A stretch of 64,000 nt of DNA from Zantedeschia hybrid cultivar. Lineage: Eukaryota; Streptophyta; Magnoliopsida; Alismatales; Araceae. The notes under the pieces are model-generated. The model was not told where the DNA came from and made no database searches. It worked only from the letters and a program-made list of their open reading frames with translations. Positions 38,101 to 53,446 of the stretch are shown here, one piece after another. A program made the translations under genes and the position numbers. The stretch lies in assembly GCA_030544215.1 (NCBI GenBank), contig JARZZO010000004.1:18588501-18652500 (forward strand), written 5' to 3'. Every line of letters begins with the position of its first letter. Position 1 is the first letter of the stretch.

Positions 38101-41100
38101 ACCGCAAGCCGTGCAAGCGCCCGACCTCTAGCGAAGTCCACGCGATCCTCCCCGCGACGGATATCCTCGAGTTCGTCGTTCTTCGCAGCCCACGAAACCT
38201 CCGCCGGTCGCCGCAATGATCGCCGCAATGCGCGGACGATTTCCCGTCGAACGGGATTCGGAGAAGTGGCGGAGCAGATCTGGATCTGCCTGGGCGTCAG
38301 AGAAAGACAGAAACTGAGGAGGGGCGGCTAGGGTTAGCAGCAGCTTGGCCTGCTCAGCCCGTTCGCTATGTTTTATACTAACCGCGTGGTTTTTCACAAA
38401 AACCCTCGGTTTATATAAAACCCACTTATTTATCCATCGCCTTGAGAATCATTTGCGTGTGACCCTCTAGGCCCAAGTACCAGTCCAGTTAATGGCCCAA
38501 CAAGCCCAGTGACTCCTCACTGGTTTTATTAATTAATTAATAACCCTTTATTAATCAATTAATCAATCGAATTGATGTCGCACATCGAATTCGACCGATC
38601 CTCCGATCACGTTGGGTGCCAAGCAACACCGCGTGAACCTGGAAGGTATTTGGGGTTAAGTAACCCACTCTTGGAACCTTTCCGCCGACAGTTACCGCGT
38701 GGATATAATCCTTCAGTCGTACAATGCTCTCGAGTCAACTCAGGGTATGGCGAGCTGTCAAACCCTAACCGGTCGACTCACTTGGATTGGATGCCGCTGA
38801 TGAATATCGGAAAACTCCTTTTCCGATATTATCGTCCGCCCTGGCCAGGGACTTCCGCGCATCCTTCCTAGAGCATTCTCTCTCTAAGTACCGAGAGCGA
38901 ATGATTCCTTATTGACACACAATTTCCTTCGACGGTATTCCGCTGCACCCAATCCTTGGCGTATTAGAATCCTGTGGCTAGAGATTCGTAGACCAAGGTC
39001 AAAGTACAGAAGTCCACCGCCAAGGTGTCCTTGGTGTCTCAGGTCCGAGGACCATCCACGCAACTGCGACAATAGAATCAAGCTGGTTGACAGTGAGGTA
39101 CAATACCATCCAGCGATTCAGTCGGATCAGTTCAGTGAACTCATTCTCCAATGAGCACCTACATATTCGCCTTAGTGTCTCCACACAAGTGACTTATGAG
39201 ACCAGTCACCCTCATCATATGAGCAGGAGTAATCTGTACTAGTCTAACCGGATATCCGATGTCCTTCTCGGATATCCTCCGACTAGGAACGATTAAGAAT
39301 ATGTGTGTTTAAGTGATCAGTCTCATTAGTATGATCTCATCATAATCTGATCACCATAGCACATATTCTCGGACTTCATTATGAAACGATAATTAACGCG
39401 ATTTACACATAATGAATATTATGCCATTTTATTAATAATGAACGAGATTTACATTGTTAGATTGGCTTGTAGGCCACCTAAACTAACAATCTCCCACTTG
39501 GACTAAAGCCAATCACCTTTATACAATAAGTCCATGGACTCTAGGTGACGCTCAAACACAATTTGAGCCAACAGCTTTGCCAGTGGATCTGCTACATTGT
39601 CGACGGATGGAACTTTTTCCACTACTACATCTCCTCTGGATATGATCTCTCTGATAAGGTGAAAGTGCCTCAGAATATGCTTCGATTTCTGATGAGACCG
39701 TGGCTCTTTCGCTTGCGCAATCGCTCCATTGTTGTCGCACAACAGTGGAACAGGCTCAGAGATGCTGGGAACTATGCCGAGGTCGGTGATGAATTTCTTC
39801 AACCACACTGCTTCTTTGGCGGCTTCAGCTGCAGCGATATACTCAGCTTCAGTCGTCGAATCTGCAGTGGTTACTTGCTTGGAACTCTTCCAGCACACTG
39901 CCCCTCCGTTCAATGTAAACACGAATCCATATGTTGACTTGCTATCATCTGGATCCGACTGAAAACTCGAGTCAGTAAAGCCTCGCAGTTTCAAGTCACC
40001 TCCTCTATAGACAAGAAACATATCCTTAGTTCTTCTCAAGTACTTAAGGATGCATTTCACTGCCTTCTAGTGCTCTTCGCCTGGATCAGCCTGAAATCTG
40101 CTCGTAACACTTAGAGCAAATGCAACATCAGGCCGTGTACATAGCATGGCATACATGATAGATCTTATGGCAGAGGCATAGGGTATTCTATCCATGAATG
40201 CCCTCTCATCAGGAGTCTTAGGAGACTGCTCCTTTGAGAGATTGATTCCATGTCTCATCGGTATGAAACCTCTCTTGGAATTTTCTATGCCAAACCTTTT
40301 GACTTTGGTATCTATGTACAAGGATTGGGTCATTCCAAGCATCCTCTTTGATCTATCTCTATAGATCCGTATTCCCAATACGTAGGATGCTTCTCCCAAA
40401 TCCTTCATGGAGAAGTTTTTCGACAGCCAGATCTTTACTGATGACATCATAGCTACATCATTCCCAATGAGTAGTATGTCATCTACGTAAAGAACTAGAA
40501 AAGTGACTACACTCCCACTGGTCTTCTTGTACACACAAGGCTCATCTTCATTCTTAATGAAGCCATAAGACTTGAAAGCCTCGTCAAATCTCATGTTCCA
40601 GCTCCGGGAAGCTTGCTTCAGTCCATAAATGGACCTCTGAAGCTTGCACACTTTATCTGGAGATTCTTTGGATGTGAAACATTTTGGTTGTATCATATAC
40701 ACCACCTCCTCAAGGTAATCATTGAGGAAGGCAGTCTTCACATCCATCTGCCAGATTTCATAATCAAAATGTGCAGCAATGGCGAGTAGAACTCTGATCG
40801 ACTTTATCATGGCAACTGGTGATAAAGTCTCGTCATAGTCAATTCCTTGTCTTTGACGATATCCCTTTGCCACCAACCTTGCCTTATAAGTGTCGATCCG
40901 TCCATCAACACCGATCTTTCTCTTAAAGATCCACTTGCAACCGATGGATACAATACCCTCGGGCAAGTCTTCCAAGTTCCAAACTTGGTTGGTGTACATA
41001 GACTGGATTTCTGAGTTCATGGCTTCTCGCCATTTCCCGGCTTCTGGGCCTTCTATGGCCTCCTGGTAGGTTTTAGGATCATCATCCTCATTATATGCTA

Positions 41101-44100
41101 CCTTAGACTCACCTTCAGCAATATGTCCCACATATCGTTCAGGTAGTCTAGGTACTCTACCAGATCTATGAGGCTCATCTGTGTGTACCTGAACAGATTC
41201 AGGAACTGATATCTCATCTGATGATAATGTAGCTGTTTGGGGATCTAGAACCTCTTCCAGTACTATTTTACTCCCACTGTCCTCCTGGAGAAGGTATTCC
41301 TCTTCCAAGAAGATAGCTTTCCTGGCGACATACACCTTTTGTTCACCAGGATGGTAAAAATAGTATCCAAAGGTTTCCTTTGGATATCCCACAAACCTGC
41401 ATTTATCAGTTCGTGATTCCAGCTTGTCTGGATCATGCCTCTTTACATGAGCAGGACAACCCCAGACTTTAACATGTTTAAATTCTGGTTTCCTGCCTTT
41501 CCATATCTCATATGGAGTAGAGGCCACAGACTTGCTGGGTACTCTGTTCAGTATGTATGCTGCTGACTCTAGAGCATACCCCTAGAGGGACACTGGTAAT
41601 CCCGAAAAGCTCATCATGGATCGCACCATGTCCAACAAGGTGCGATTCCTCCTTTCTGATACACCATTCATCTGTGGTGTATATGGAGGGGTCAGCTGAG
41701 AAAGGATACTATTATCCTTTAAGAATTGTGTGAAATTAGTACTCAAGTATTCTCCTCCTCGATCTGATCGAAGAGCTTTAATACTCTTTCCTAACTGCTT
41801 CTCTACCTCATTCTTGAACTCCTTGAACTTCTCAAATGCTTCCGACTTGTACTTATTAGGTACACATAGTCGAATCTTGAGAAGTCATCGGTGAACGTGA
41901 TGAAGTAACAAAAGCTACGTTTGGCTTGGGTGGACATGGGACCACATACATCCGAATGTATTAGTTCCAGAATGTCCTTGGCACGTTCTCCATGTCCACT
42001 AAATGGAGATTTTGCCATCTTTCCCATAAGGCAGGATTCACATGTTGCAAACGATTCATAATCGAATGCTGTTAAATAACCATGCTTGTGCAACTTTTGC
42101 AACCTGCTTTCGCCAATGTGCCCAAGTCTACAATGCCACATGTAGGCCTGGTTCACACAATTCTTACTCTTCTTAAGAGCATTATCAATCTGAAGATTGT
42201 AATAAGAAACATCTAATAGATATAGACCGTTGACTAAAGGTGCTGAAGCTATTAATTTATTACCATAATAAATCGAACAACTTCTATTCTCAATAGTCAA
42301 CCTATATCCTATCTTGTCCAAACAAGATATTGATATGATGTTCTTTATTATGCTAGGAACATAATAACAATCTTCTAATAATAAGGTGTCTCCCGATGGA
42401 AGCTTGAGGTTTGTTGTCCCAACAGCAATTGCCGCAACTTTTGCGCCGTTTCCTAGCCTCAATTCCACCTCACCTTGTCTCAGCTTGCGCTTACTTGTCA
42501 GCATCTGCACATCATAGCAGATATGAGAGGCACATCCGGTATCCAATACCCAAGATGTGGAATCTCTAACTGACAAGTTGATATCTATCATATAGATATC
42601 TGAAGCTTCAGACAGCTTCACTCTTCCATGAGCTTTATCGTTAAGGAACTCCTTACAGTTCCTCTTCCAGTGACCATACTGCTTATAGTATAAGCAGTCA
42701 CCCTTCACTACTCTTTTATCTTTGTCCTTCAATCCTTTATCGTTAGCTATCATCCCTGCTTCAGGGGCATCCAATGCCGGTTCAGCAAGAGGATCAGCTC
42801 CAGGGACAAAGTTATTATGTTCAGATCTGAAGACATTCTTCAGGTTTCTGAACCAATCTGAGTAGATCAGGTAAGTCAAAAGGGCATCAAGTATGCCACG
42901 GAGTGAGTTATTCAACGACATAATTCCCTACAGGAGATAAGTAAAATTTACTTAGCACATGTTCAATTATTAAATTTAAAACAAGACATGGTCTTTTGTT
43001 CAAGTTTAACTCCCACTAATTTTCGACGGACTGTATAACCCTCAGTTATACAGAACGGGAGACGCCGACAGTCTCCTAGTGGGGATCAGAACCTCAATGA
43101 CTTGCACTACAGCCTTGTGGATAGCACAACAAACTGTAATATAATCAAAGAGCACCCAACTCATGGGACTTGCAACTCCTTGCAATATCTGGTCATGGCT
43201 TCGGTCCCCAGAGATTTAATGGCCTTGTGGATAGCACAACAAACTATTAATCCTGGCCTAAGCTAACCATCATTACGCGACGAGCATAGTTTTGCATGCA
43301 GCCCTTGTGGATAGCACAACAAAGCTACATAGTTCCTCTACCCCGATCTATAGGCATCTAATGCCATAGCCACAGTTTCTCCTCCCAATTAAGCAGGCCT
43401 TGTAGATAGCACAACAAACCTGCCTAAAGTGATTCGAATCCTATGACTATAATGATGGTGGACCACGCGGTAAGTTCTTAACTACTCGCGTTACGGCTTA
43501 GAGTTTATCTGAGGGTATTTAGATAACTTTTATCTTGGTCTTTCCTAGGTGATAGTATATAAATACATCGTATATATTTACTAAATACTATAACCTGCTT
43601 TGATTCATAATCAAAAGATAAACAATGCATCACATACATGTCATTAGTGTGGTCATGGATAGCACAGTGGGTTTGACTGGAGCCAACAGTTAAACGCACA
43701 CACATTCTAATCATGACATTTACATTAGATATCCTGCAATCACATAGGCAAGAGATCTCCATCTTTTCGCCTTCCTGGTTGTAGTTGTGGATCGTCCTCG
43801 CTCCTTCCTCGGTTGCCTCGATCAGATTACATTTAAATTCTAGAATTACATGTAATTAGAAGAGGGCCTTATGACGAGTACAAGAGAGAGAGGGAGGTAG
43901 AAATACATCGGAGTATGAGAGAGAGAGAGGTGCGCAGACCTCTATTTATTAACAATTAATAAACATCCATCATTCATCCACGATCCACACAAACACATCA
44001 TTCATCACATGAACAATTAAAAGAGTGCATATCCATGACCACGGTGTGTTTTAAACATCCACACATGATTCAGCGCATCACATGGCTAAAACAAATGAGT

Positions 44101-47100
44101 TTTTCAAAATAAATAAGTTTTGGCTTTCAGAAAGCTGGGATCCAATCAAAATTGGTGTTTGATTTCGAAAACTCATTTTATTAAGTTAACATGCAATTAA
44201 ATCTAAATTTAAAAGCATTAAACACACATTACATGCGCACACAATCCGAATTAATAATTTCAGATTATTCCATGCAAATTAGAATATTTCTAATAATCTA
44301 ACAATTAGACTATTAAAGATTAATCTAACTCTTAGATTAATCCAACATAATTAATTAATAATTTAACACTTAAATTAATAATCAATCAAACTAATTATTA
44401 ACTACTAATTTAACACTTAGATTAGCCAATTAATGTTAATTATTAATTTAACTCTTAAACCAATAATTAACATTAACTAATTAATAATTAATTAATCCAA
44501 CTCTTAGATTAAATAATTAAAGTTATCATTAATTTAACTATTAAATTAATGACTAACAATAATTAATCAAAGACTACCAATTTAACATTTAAATCAGTTA
44601 TTTAAGTTAATTATTAATTTAACAATTAAATTAATAACTAACTCAAATATTAATTAACAATTATATGATTTAATAATAAATAATCTAAATTTTAGATTAA
44701 ATATTATTAAACACTAATTTAACAATTAAATTAGTCAACTTAAGTTAATTACTAGCTTAACTATTAAACTAATAATTAAATTAATTGTTAATCATGATTC
44801 AAAATCATAAATAAGCCCATTTAAATTAAAATTGAACAATAATGTAAATATTTCAAAAACACCTTTTGAATCTTAATTAAAGTCCAATAATAATATTTTA
44901 ATTGGGCTAATTAAGTTTAATAGGGGTTTAAGGGGTTTAGAGGGGTTAAATGGGCAGAAATTAACAGGGCCCAAACCAAACATGAACTGGCTCGACCCAC
45001 AGGGGAGCCTGGGCTTGGCCTGGGCCCGAGCCAGGGTCCCTGGGCTCGAGCCAGGGCTCAGCCCCTTTGGGCCCAGGGGCCCTGGCAAGCCCAGCCGGTT
45101 TGGTGCAGGGCCCGGCCCCGGACCGCCATCCTGGACCCGGTCCAACCGGGTCGGGACCGGGCGGCTTACCTGGTTCTTCCTCCCCAAAGGCCCGACGCCC
45201 TGCGTTTGAGTGCAGGAAACCCTAGCCGGCGGCGGGGCTCCACGGTGCCGCCCGGCGGCCACCCCAGCGTCGCCCGGCCCCCGGCCGGCGATGGCCCAGC
45301 GCCGGTGATGCCGCCGGCGCCGGCAGGGCCGCCGGTGGGGCCTAATAAGGCGTCAGTTGGCCTTCTTAAACATCCCCAAAAACAGGTTTTCTGTGTTAAC
45401 CCTGAACATGGAGAAGAAAGGGCTCCCTCCGGCCAACTCCTTGCTGCTCGATGATTCCCAGCAACCCCGTGGATCATCCAGGGTATTGGCCATGCCTCTC
45501 CAACATTTGGGGATGCATATCCGAAGCCCAAACGGCCGCCCTTCTTCGTCAAACGAAGAACACCATAAACCCCAATAAAATTTCGAAAAATTGCAGAATC
45601 ATAATCTAATGATTACTGTTCATCTCATGAACACAGATCCAGCAAAATAATTGACTTTTAAGCATGGAATTAAATCATTGAAAAATTAATTTGGAGACCG
45701 AAACGGGACGAGAAACAGTGGAACCTGGCTCTGATACCACTGTTGGGATTTCTCGGTTTCTCCAGATCGCTCACGCAGCGGAAAACAAAATATTTACAGC
45801 GATCCGTTCCCGTTTCGAAATCTAAAATACAAGATAATCGGATTATCTTTTCTCACCGTGTGCGGATTCGAATCCGCAACCATTTGGTTCCGTCGGTGCG
45901 ACACCGCAAGCCGTGCAAGCGCCCGACCTCTAGCGAAGTCCACGCGATCCTCCCCGCGACGGATATCCTCGAGTTCGTCGTTCTTCGCAGCCCACGAAAC
46001 CTCCGCCGGTCGCCGCAATGATCGCCGCAATGCGCGGACGATTTCCCGTCGAACGGGATTCGGAGAAGTGGCGGAGCAGATCTGGATCTGCCTGGGCGTC
46101 AGAGAAAGACAGAAACTGAGGAGGGGCGGCTAGGGTTAGCAGCAGCTTGGCCTGCTCAGCCCGTTCGCTATGTTTTATACTAACCGCGCGGTTTTTCACA
46201 AAAAACCCCGGTTTATATAAAACCCACTTATTTATCCATCGCCTTGAGAATCATTTGCGTGTGACCCTCTAGGCCCAAGTACGAGTCCATTTAATGGCCC
46301 AACAAGCCCAGTGACTCCGCACTGGCTTTATTAATTAATTAATAACCCTTTATTAATCAATTAATCAATCGAATTGATGTCACACATCGAATTCGACCGG
46401 GCCTCCGATCACGTTGGGTGCCAAGCAACACCGCGTGAACCCGGAAGGTATTTGGGGTTAAGTAACCCACTCTTGGAAGCTTTCCGCCGACAGTTACCGC
46501 GTGGATATAATCCTTCATTCGTACAATGCTCTCGAGTCAACTCAGGGAATGGCGAGCTGTCAAACCCTAACCGGTCGACTCACTTGGATTGGATGCCGCT
46601 GATGAATATCGGAAAACTCCTTTTCCGATATTATCGTCCGCCCTGGCCAGGGACTTCCGCGCATCCTTCCTAGAGCATTCTCTCTCTAAGTACCGAGAGC
46701 GAATGATTCCTTATTGACACACAATTCCCTTCGACAGTATTCCGCTGCACCCAATCTTTGGCGTATTAGAATCCCGTGGCTAGAGATTCGTAGACCAAGG
46801 TCAAAGTACAGAAGTCCACCGCCAAGGTGTCCTTGGTGTCTCAGGTCCGAGGACCATCCACGCAACTGCGACAATAGAATCAAGCTGGTTGACAGTGAGG
46901 TACAATACCATCCAGCGATTCAGTCGGATCAGTTCAGTGAACTCATTCTCCAATGAGCACCTACAGATTCGCCTTAGTGTCTCCACACAAGTGACTTATG
47001 AGACCAGTCACCCTCATCATATGAGCAGGAGTAATCTGTACTAGTCTAACCGGATATCCGATGTCCTTCTCGGATATCCTCCGACTAGGAACGATTAAGA

Positions 47101-50100
47101 ATATGTGTGTTTAAGTGATCAGTCTCATTAGTATGATCTCATCATAATCTGATCACCATAGCACATATTCACGGACTTCATTATGAAACGATAATTAACG
47201 CGATTTACATATAATGAATATTTTGCCATTTTATTAATAATGAACGAGATTTACATTGTTAGATTGGCTTGTAGGCCACCTAAACTAACAGTCTGGTTAC
47301 CACTAAGTTTGGATTCGAGAAGATGACACTTAACCGCATTTAAAACACAGAAGGGGCTGTTCGAATGGCTTGTTATGCCATTCAGGTTATACAATGCTCC
47401 TACTACGTTTATGCGGTTGATGAACGATCTGGTGTAGCCCTACCTCGATAACTTTGCCATCGTGTACCTCGACGATATTCTTATCTATTCCCATACATGG
47501 AAGAACATTTGGTACATGTGAAGTGTTAGAATGAGATGACCACCAACTCCAAAAATAAAGGAAGTTCATTCTTATCTCTGATGGAGGGATAAACACATGA
47601 GACTTGGTCTCCCACGTTCCCTAAAACAAGGAGGCGGTTTCCATGTGGAGCGGAGATGGCTAATAGAGGTTGATGCCTCTATTAATAGGGGGTTCCCTAC
47701 CCTACAAGAATAACACAACACAAGTGAGAAACAGAGATCACCTTCGAAGTTTTCTCTGGTTAGCCATCGGAGCTTCCTCCCCACCCTTCCCAGTTTTATC
47801 CTACACTAGTATCAGAGCGGGATTCGCCCTCCGCTGCTCGCCACTGCCCGCCGCTGCTCGCCGTTGCCCGCTGCTGCCGCACACCACGGCTGCCCTTTGC
47901 TGCGCACCGCCGCTTCCTGCTGCTGCCGCGCACCACAGCTGCCCTCTGCTGCGCACCGCCGCTTCTCACTGCTGCCGCACCCTGGCGCTGCCGCACCCCT
48001 GCGCTGCTGCACCCTGTCGCTGCCGCATGCAACCGCTGTCCGCAGCTGTCCGCCGCTGTTCGCCACTGCCGCTGCCCGCCGCTGCCGTTCGCTGCACACC
48101 GCCGCCGCCATCCGCAGCGCCTCTGCTGCCACCGCTGCTCCACGCACGGTCACCGTCGGACCTGTGTACCACCGGCTTCTCTCGCGAACCAGCATCGTCA
48201 CCGCCCCCAGCTTCTCTCTCGCGAAACAGGTTCCTTCTCTTTTAACCCGTAAAAGCCACAGTTTGGTGGTAGAAGTATGTATTAAATCGTTTTTCCCAAC
48301 TTCCTACAACCTGCACCCATTTAAACGTTTTCTGCCAGAACAGTAAAGAAATCTACAGTGTTTCTGCGTCTGCCATCATTACTATAATAAACTTATATAT
48401 TTGTTAGCGTCAGCAACTCTTCACGTATGCTAGAATAGTAAAGAAAACTAAAAGGTTTTTGCTCTTGCCGTCAACTCTTCACACATGCCTAAACCAACCT
48501 GTCATCACCTATCATAGAATCAATGTGCAGCTTGTTTAATGCCGAATCCCACACTACGTCTGTTGGGTTCTTGGTTTGCAAAATTAACATATAATATCCT
48601 TATTTAAAAAGCTATTTTGTCCCTCTCTGTTATAGCTGCGTAGATCATAGACACTTGTGCATCTTATTTAATGCCCCTGTTACATGCTTTTGTCAGACTC
48701 TTTTTTTTTTACATGCTAATATTTAATTGATTTAATTTAAATCAATGATCATTGCATAAGGACAACCTCTTTAAATATCTGAGTGTTTGTCATAATTTGC
48801 ATTTGTTGGTAGAGTGATGCCCACAGATTAATAACTAATATTCTATTCACTGCCTTTGTTGTTATTTAAATCAACTAATCTAGCTTCATGTATTGCATAC
48901 TCAACACTTAACAGATTGCTTTTATAACAATCCTTAACAATTGTAAGCATTTGCATTTATAATATTTCTGGTTGTATCATATTTATCAGTTTATATTGCT
49001 TGCATTATTGTTATATCTAATCTTTTCTCACTAAGTTGTTACTAATTTATTGCTTGATAAATCCATAAGATTTTAAATATAAATTTGTTCACCTGCTTAT
49101 TAGTTGTTATTTAATTGACATTTTTTTTTGTCAAATAATTTCAATATCATTTCAAGTTCAGGAAATTTAAAATCATATTTTGATTATTGTTAAATAAACT
49201 TTCACATTAAGTAATTATTGATTGAATATTATTTGTATAAAATAGTTACTTGAAAATTTGTCTTGTTAAGTTGTTTTATCAAATCATAGAAAATGATGCA
49301 CATTTTAGTATTATTTATGTTACAAATAATAATTGTAAAATTATGTATATTGAGCTTTAGCCTTATCTTACTTCAAATGGCTAGTAAACTCATTGTTTCT
49401 GAACTGGCTAAATTAGACAAGTTGAATGGTACAAATTATGACATGTGGCATAAGAAAATTAGATATGGACTTATCCATGACAATATTGAACATGTCTTTA
49501 ATAGTAATGTTCCAAAATTAACTGATAACCCCGGAGAGGGAGATATCAGGAAAAGAGAGCAGTGGTTGTCAGAGGACAAAAAGGCTAGAAGCCTAATGCT
49601 CATGTTCATGGAGGACAATCTTAAATTTTTTTTTGAAACTTATGAGACTGTGCGAAAATTATGTGACGCTATCAAGGAGAAGTATGATACCACTTCTGAG
49701 GTGAATACTCAGCTCCTATTACATCGGTATAATTCTTGCCATATGCAAGAGGGTGATAGTGTCATAGAACATGTAAAGAAAATGATCATTATGGCTAAAG
49801 ATCTTTCTACTGCTGGAACAGAGGTTCCAGATAGAATGCAGGTGACAACTATTTTAAATAGTCTGCTATCTTCATTAGATATGGCTGCCACAATCCTAAG
49901 GATGAGTGGCACTGTTCTTCGTGTTACTGATTTGCCAGCTAGGCTAGCAGTTGAGCAGAATATCATGGCCAGTAGGAAAGGTCAAGAGCTGAATTTGCCA
50001 GAAGTGAATGCTATTCACCAGAAGCCCTTATCAAGATATCATAAAAGTCAGAATCACTCTGTTGGACCGAATAGGCCACAATTCAAGGTTAAAGCACACT

Positions 50101-53100
50101 ATAAAGGCAAGAAGATTCCCCGTGGTATTTGCTATACATGTGGCAAATTTGGTCACTACAAGGCCAGCTGTCCTGAAAGCACGGAAACAAGGGTAAACAC
50201 CCGAAAAAAGGGAGAACCAACAAAAGAGAATTCATCGGTTTGATAGAATGCAATGCTGTGATTATAGACACCAATGACTGGTGGGTGGATTCTGACATAA
50301 CTTGTCACGTAGAAAAGACGAAGAAAGGGCTGATGGAATTCAAGCAGTTGCAACCTGGGGAGCAGAGGATGTACATAGGAAACAACACCTACCTGAACGT
50401 AGAAGGTGTTGGATCATATCGTTTAGATCTTGGGGACAATATCATGGTCCTCAAAGATGTCTATTATGCGCCAAGTATTAGGCGCAATCTATTGTCTGTA
50501 ACTGCTCTCATGAAGAATGGTCTGGAAGTTAGATTCTACAATAAAAGGGTGTCCATAGGAAAGAACAAAAAGGTCTTTGCCATGGGAAAACTTGTTCCTG
50601 AACATGGTTTATTTTGTATTCCTGTTGTGGACACAGAAGTGAATAATATTAATGATGCTATTTTGAATTATTCCTTATGTCATCTGTCTGAATGTGATCT
50701 ATGGCATTTTAGATTAGGACATCTTGGTAAATCTAAAATGGAACAAATGATAAGATTGAACCTACTGCCATTACGTAAGATAGAATTGTCACCTTGTGAA
50801 CATTGTTTAGTCGGTAAAATGACTAAGAAACCTTTCGCAGTAGGACATAGATCACAAGAATTACTAGAGTTGATCCACTCAGATATATGCGGTCCATTAA
50901 GTATAAAAACAAATGATAGAAAGGAATATTTCATAACGTTTATAGATGACTATTCCATATATGCCTATGTATATCTTATTTCTACTAAATCAGAAGCTCT
51001 TAATTGTTTTAAAAGATATAGAGCAGAAGTAAAAAGACAACTGGGTAAGAACATTAAGGTGTTAAGAACATATAGAGGTGGAGAATACAACTCAAAGGAA
51101 TTTGAGTCATATTGCTAAGAGCATGGAATAAAGAGGCATGTAACTATACCTTATACACCACAATAGAATGGTGTGGCAGAAAGAAAGAATAGAATACCTA
51201 TGAATGTTGTTAAATGCATGCTATCGCATTCGGGACTCCCTAAGAATTTTTGGGGAGAGGCATTGCTCACGGCAAATTATATATTGAATAGAACTCCCAC
51301 CAAATCTATCGAAGGTACACCTTATGAACTGTGGAATAGGAGGAAACCAGAATTAAGTCATCTTAAGAAATGAGGATCAGTAGCCCATGTTCTCATTCCA
51401 AATCAACTAAGAGACAAGTTAGACTTCAAAACATTGAAGTGTCGATTCATAGGCTATTGTGACAAATCATCGGGATATAGATTATTCGATAAAGAAAAAG
51501 GAATCATTGAATATAGGAATGCTACATTTCTAGAAAATGTAGAGGAAGAGGAATCTCATTATGAGAAAGAACCTCTAAGTGTAATAGATGATGACTATTA
51601 GAATGATTTACCTATAAATGATCCAGAAATCGAAAAAGAACTTCTACCAAATGTGGAAGATGAACAAATGCCTTTGAATGAAACGCAAGAAAATCAACCT
51701 ACAATTGGCAATAAAAGACTTAGAACTCCACCAGCATGGACGGATGATTATCACTTGTACCTATGTGAGCCTTCATGTCTGACAGTAGACATAAATGAGG
51801 ATAATAATATAGATCCCATGAATCTGAATGATGTATTGAAATATTCAGACTCTGATCTATGGCGAAAAGCCATGGAAGAAGAAATTGATTCCATAAAAAG
51901 GAACAATGTATGGGAACTATGTGAATTACCCAAGAATAGGAAGGCTATAGGTTGCAAGTGGGTATTTAAGAAAAAGATCCGTGTAGATGGATCTATTGAT
52001 AAGTATAAGGCTCGATTAGTTGTCAAAGGATTTACTCAGATGCCAGGTATAGATTTTCAAGAAACTTATTCTCCTGTGGCTAAATTTGCATCTATAAGGA
52101 TGATCTTAGCAATTGTAGTACATCTTGACTTAGAACTTTTTTAAATGGATGTCAAGACTGCATTCCTTAATGGAGAGTTAGAGAAAGATATATACATGAA
52201 ACAACCTGAAGATTTTCAAGTAGAAGGTTTGGAGAATAAAGTATGCAAACTTAGGAAAGTTTTGTACGGCTTGAAACAGTCTTCTAAACAGTGGTATCTT
52301 AAATTTCATAATGTTGTTATTCAACTTGGATTTGTTCCAAATCAATTGGACAGCTGTGTATATGTCATGAAGAGTGGGAGCATATTTATTATATTATCTT
52401 TATATGTAAATGATATTTTGCTCGCCGGAAATGACATAGGAATGTTGAATAAAGTTAAGTCTGAGCTCAGTGAGAAATTTGAGATGAAGGACATAGGTGA
52501 GACATCCTATGTTTTCGGAATCAAAATCCTGAGGGATAGAAAGTGTAGAATGTTGAGTATAAACCAAGATAAGTATTTACATTCAGTACTTAGAAGGTTT
52601 GGAATGCAAAACTGTAATCCAGCACCAACACCGTTGGTTCATGAAAAACGGTTAAGTAAAGAGCAATGTTCTGGAGAAGGACATGATGCACTGCAAGTGC
52701 CGTATGCACAAGCAGTCGGAAGCTTAATGTATGCTATGCTATGTATTAGGCCTGATATAGCGTGCGTAGTAAGCTTAGTAAGTAGATATCAAAGTAATCC
52801 TGGTCCAGCACATTGGGAAGCTGTTAAAAGGATTATGAAGTACTTGAAAAGTATTTTGCACCACAAATTAATATATCAAGCAGATACACTTGAGGTGCTT
52901 GGTTATTTCGATGCAGATTTCAGAGGAGATAAAAATGACGGAAAGTCCACTTCGGGACACTTGTTCATCTTTAGTGGTACTACTGTTTCTTAGAGTAGGA
53001 AGAAATAAGGGTGTGTTGCAAGATACATACAGGAAGCTGAGTATGTTGCATGTAGTATGGCTACTACTCATGCAGTCTGAATAAGACGATTTTTGACAGA

Positions 53101-53369
53101 TTTAAATCTCAACTTGGTAGAAGAACCAATTGAGATTTATTGTGATAATCATGCGGCAATTAAGTTGATTAACAGTGGAGCGAATAGTTCAAGAGGAAAA
53201 CACATAGAAATTCAATATCATTATATACGTGATATTGTTCAAAAAGGAAAAATAAATGTTACTTATATTCCCACTAGTGATATGATTGCATATCCGTTAA
53301 CAAAAAGTATACCGGTAGAAAGTTTTGTCAAACATGTAAGCCTAATGAGACTTGGAAATATATAAGTCA

Positions 53370-53446
<77 letters not shown>

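Larger units (their letters stand above)
30105..47290 (-). mobile_element. Tandem Copia array: LTR-internal-LTR-internal-LTR
   Basis: 17.2 kb made of three LTRs (30105-31655, 37939-39488, 45741-47290) and two internal regions (31656-37938, 39489-45740), all minus and roughly 99% identical by eye. Only the outer ends carry the GTCTG duplication; the middle LTR is shared. It is inserted in the Gypsy reverse transcriptase. Both internal regions share the same two Trp-to-TAG stops and the same internal gag deletion, so they descend from one element. Confidence 0.92.

Noticed and set aside
47670..48346. Open frames up to 191 residues on both strands in the Copia leader
   Set aside because: Low-complexity translations of the CTGCTGCCGC repeat in all frames.
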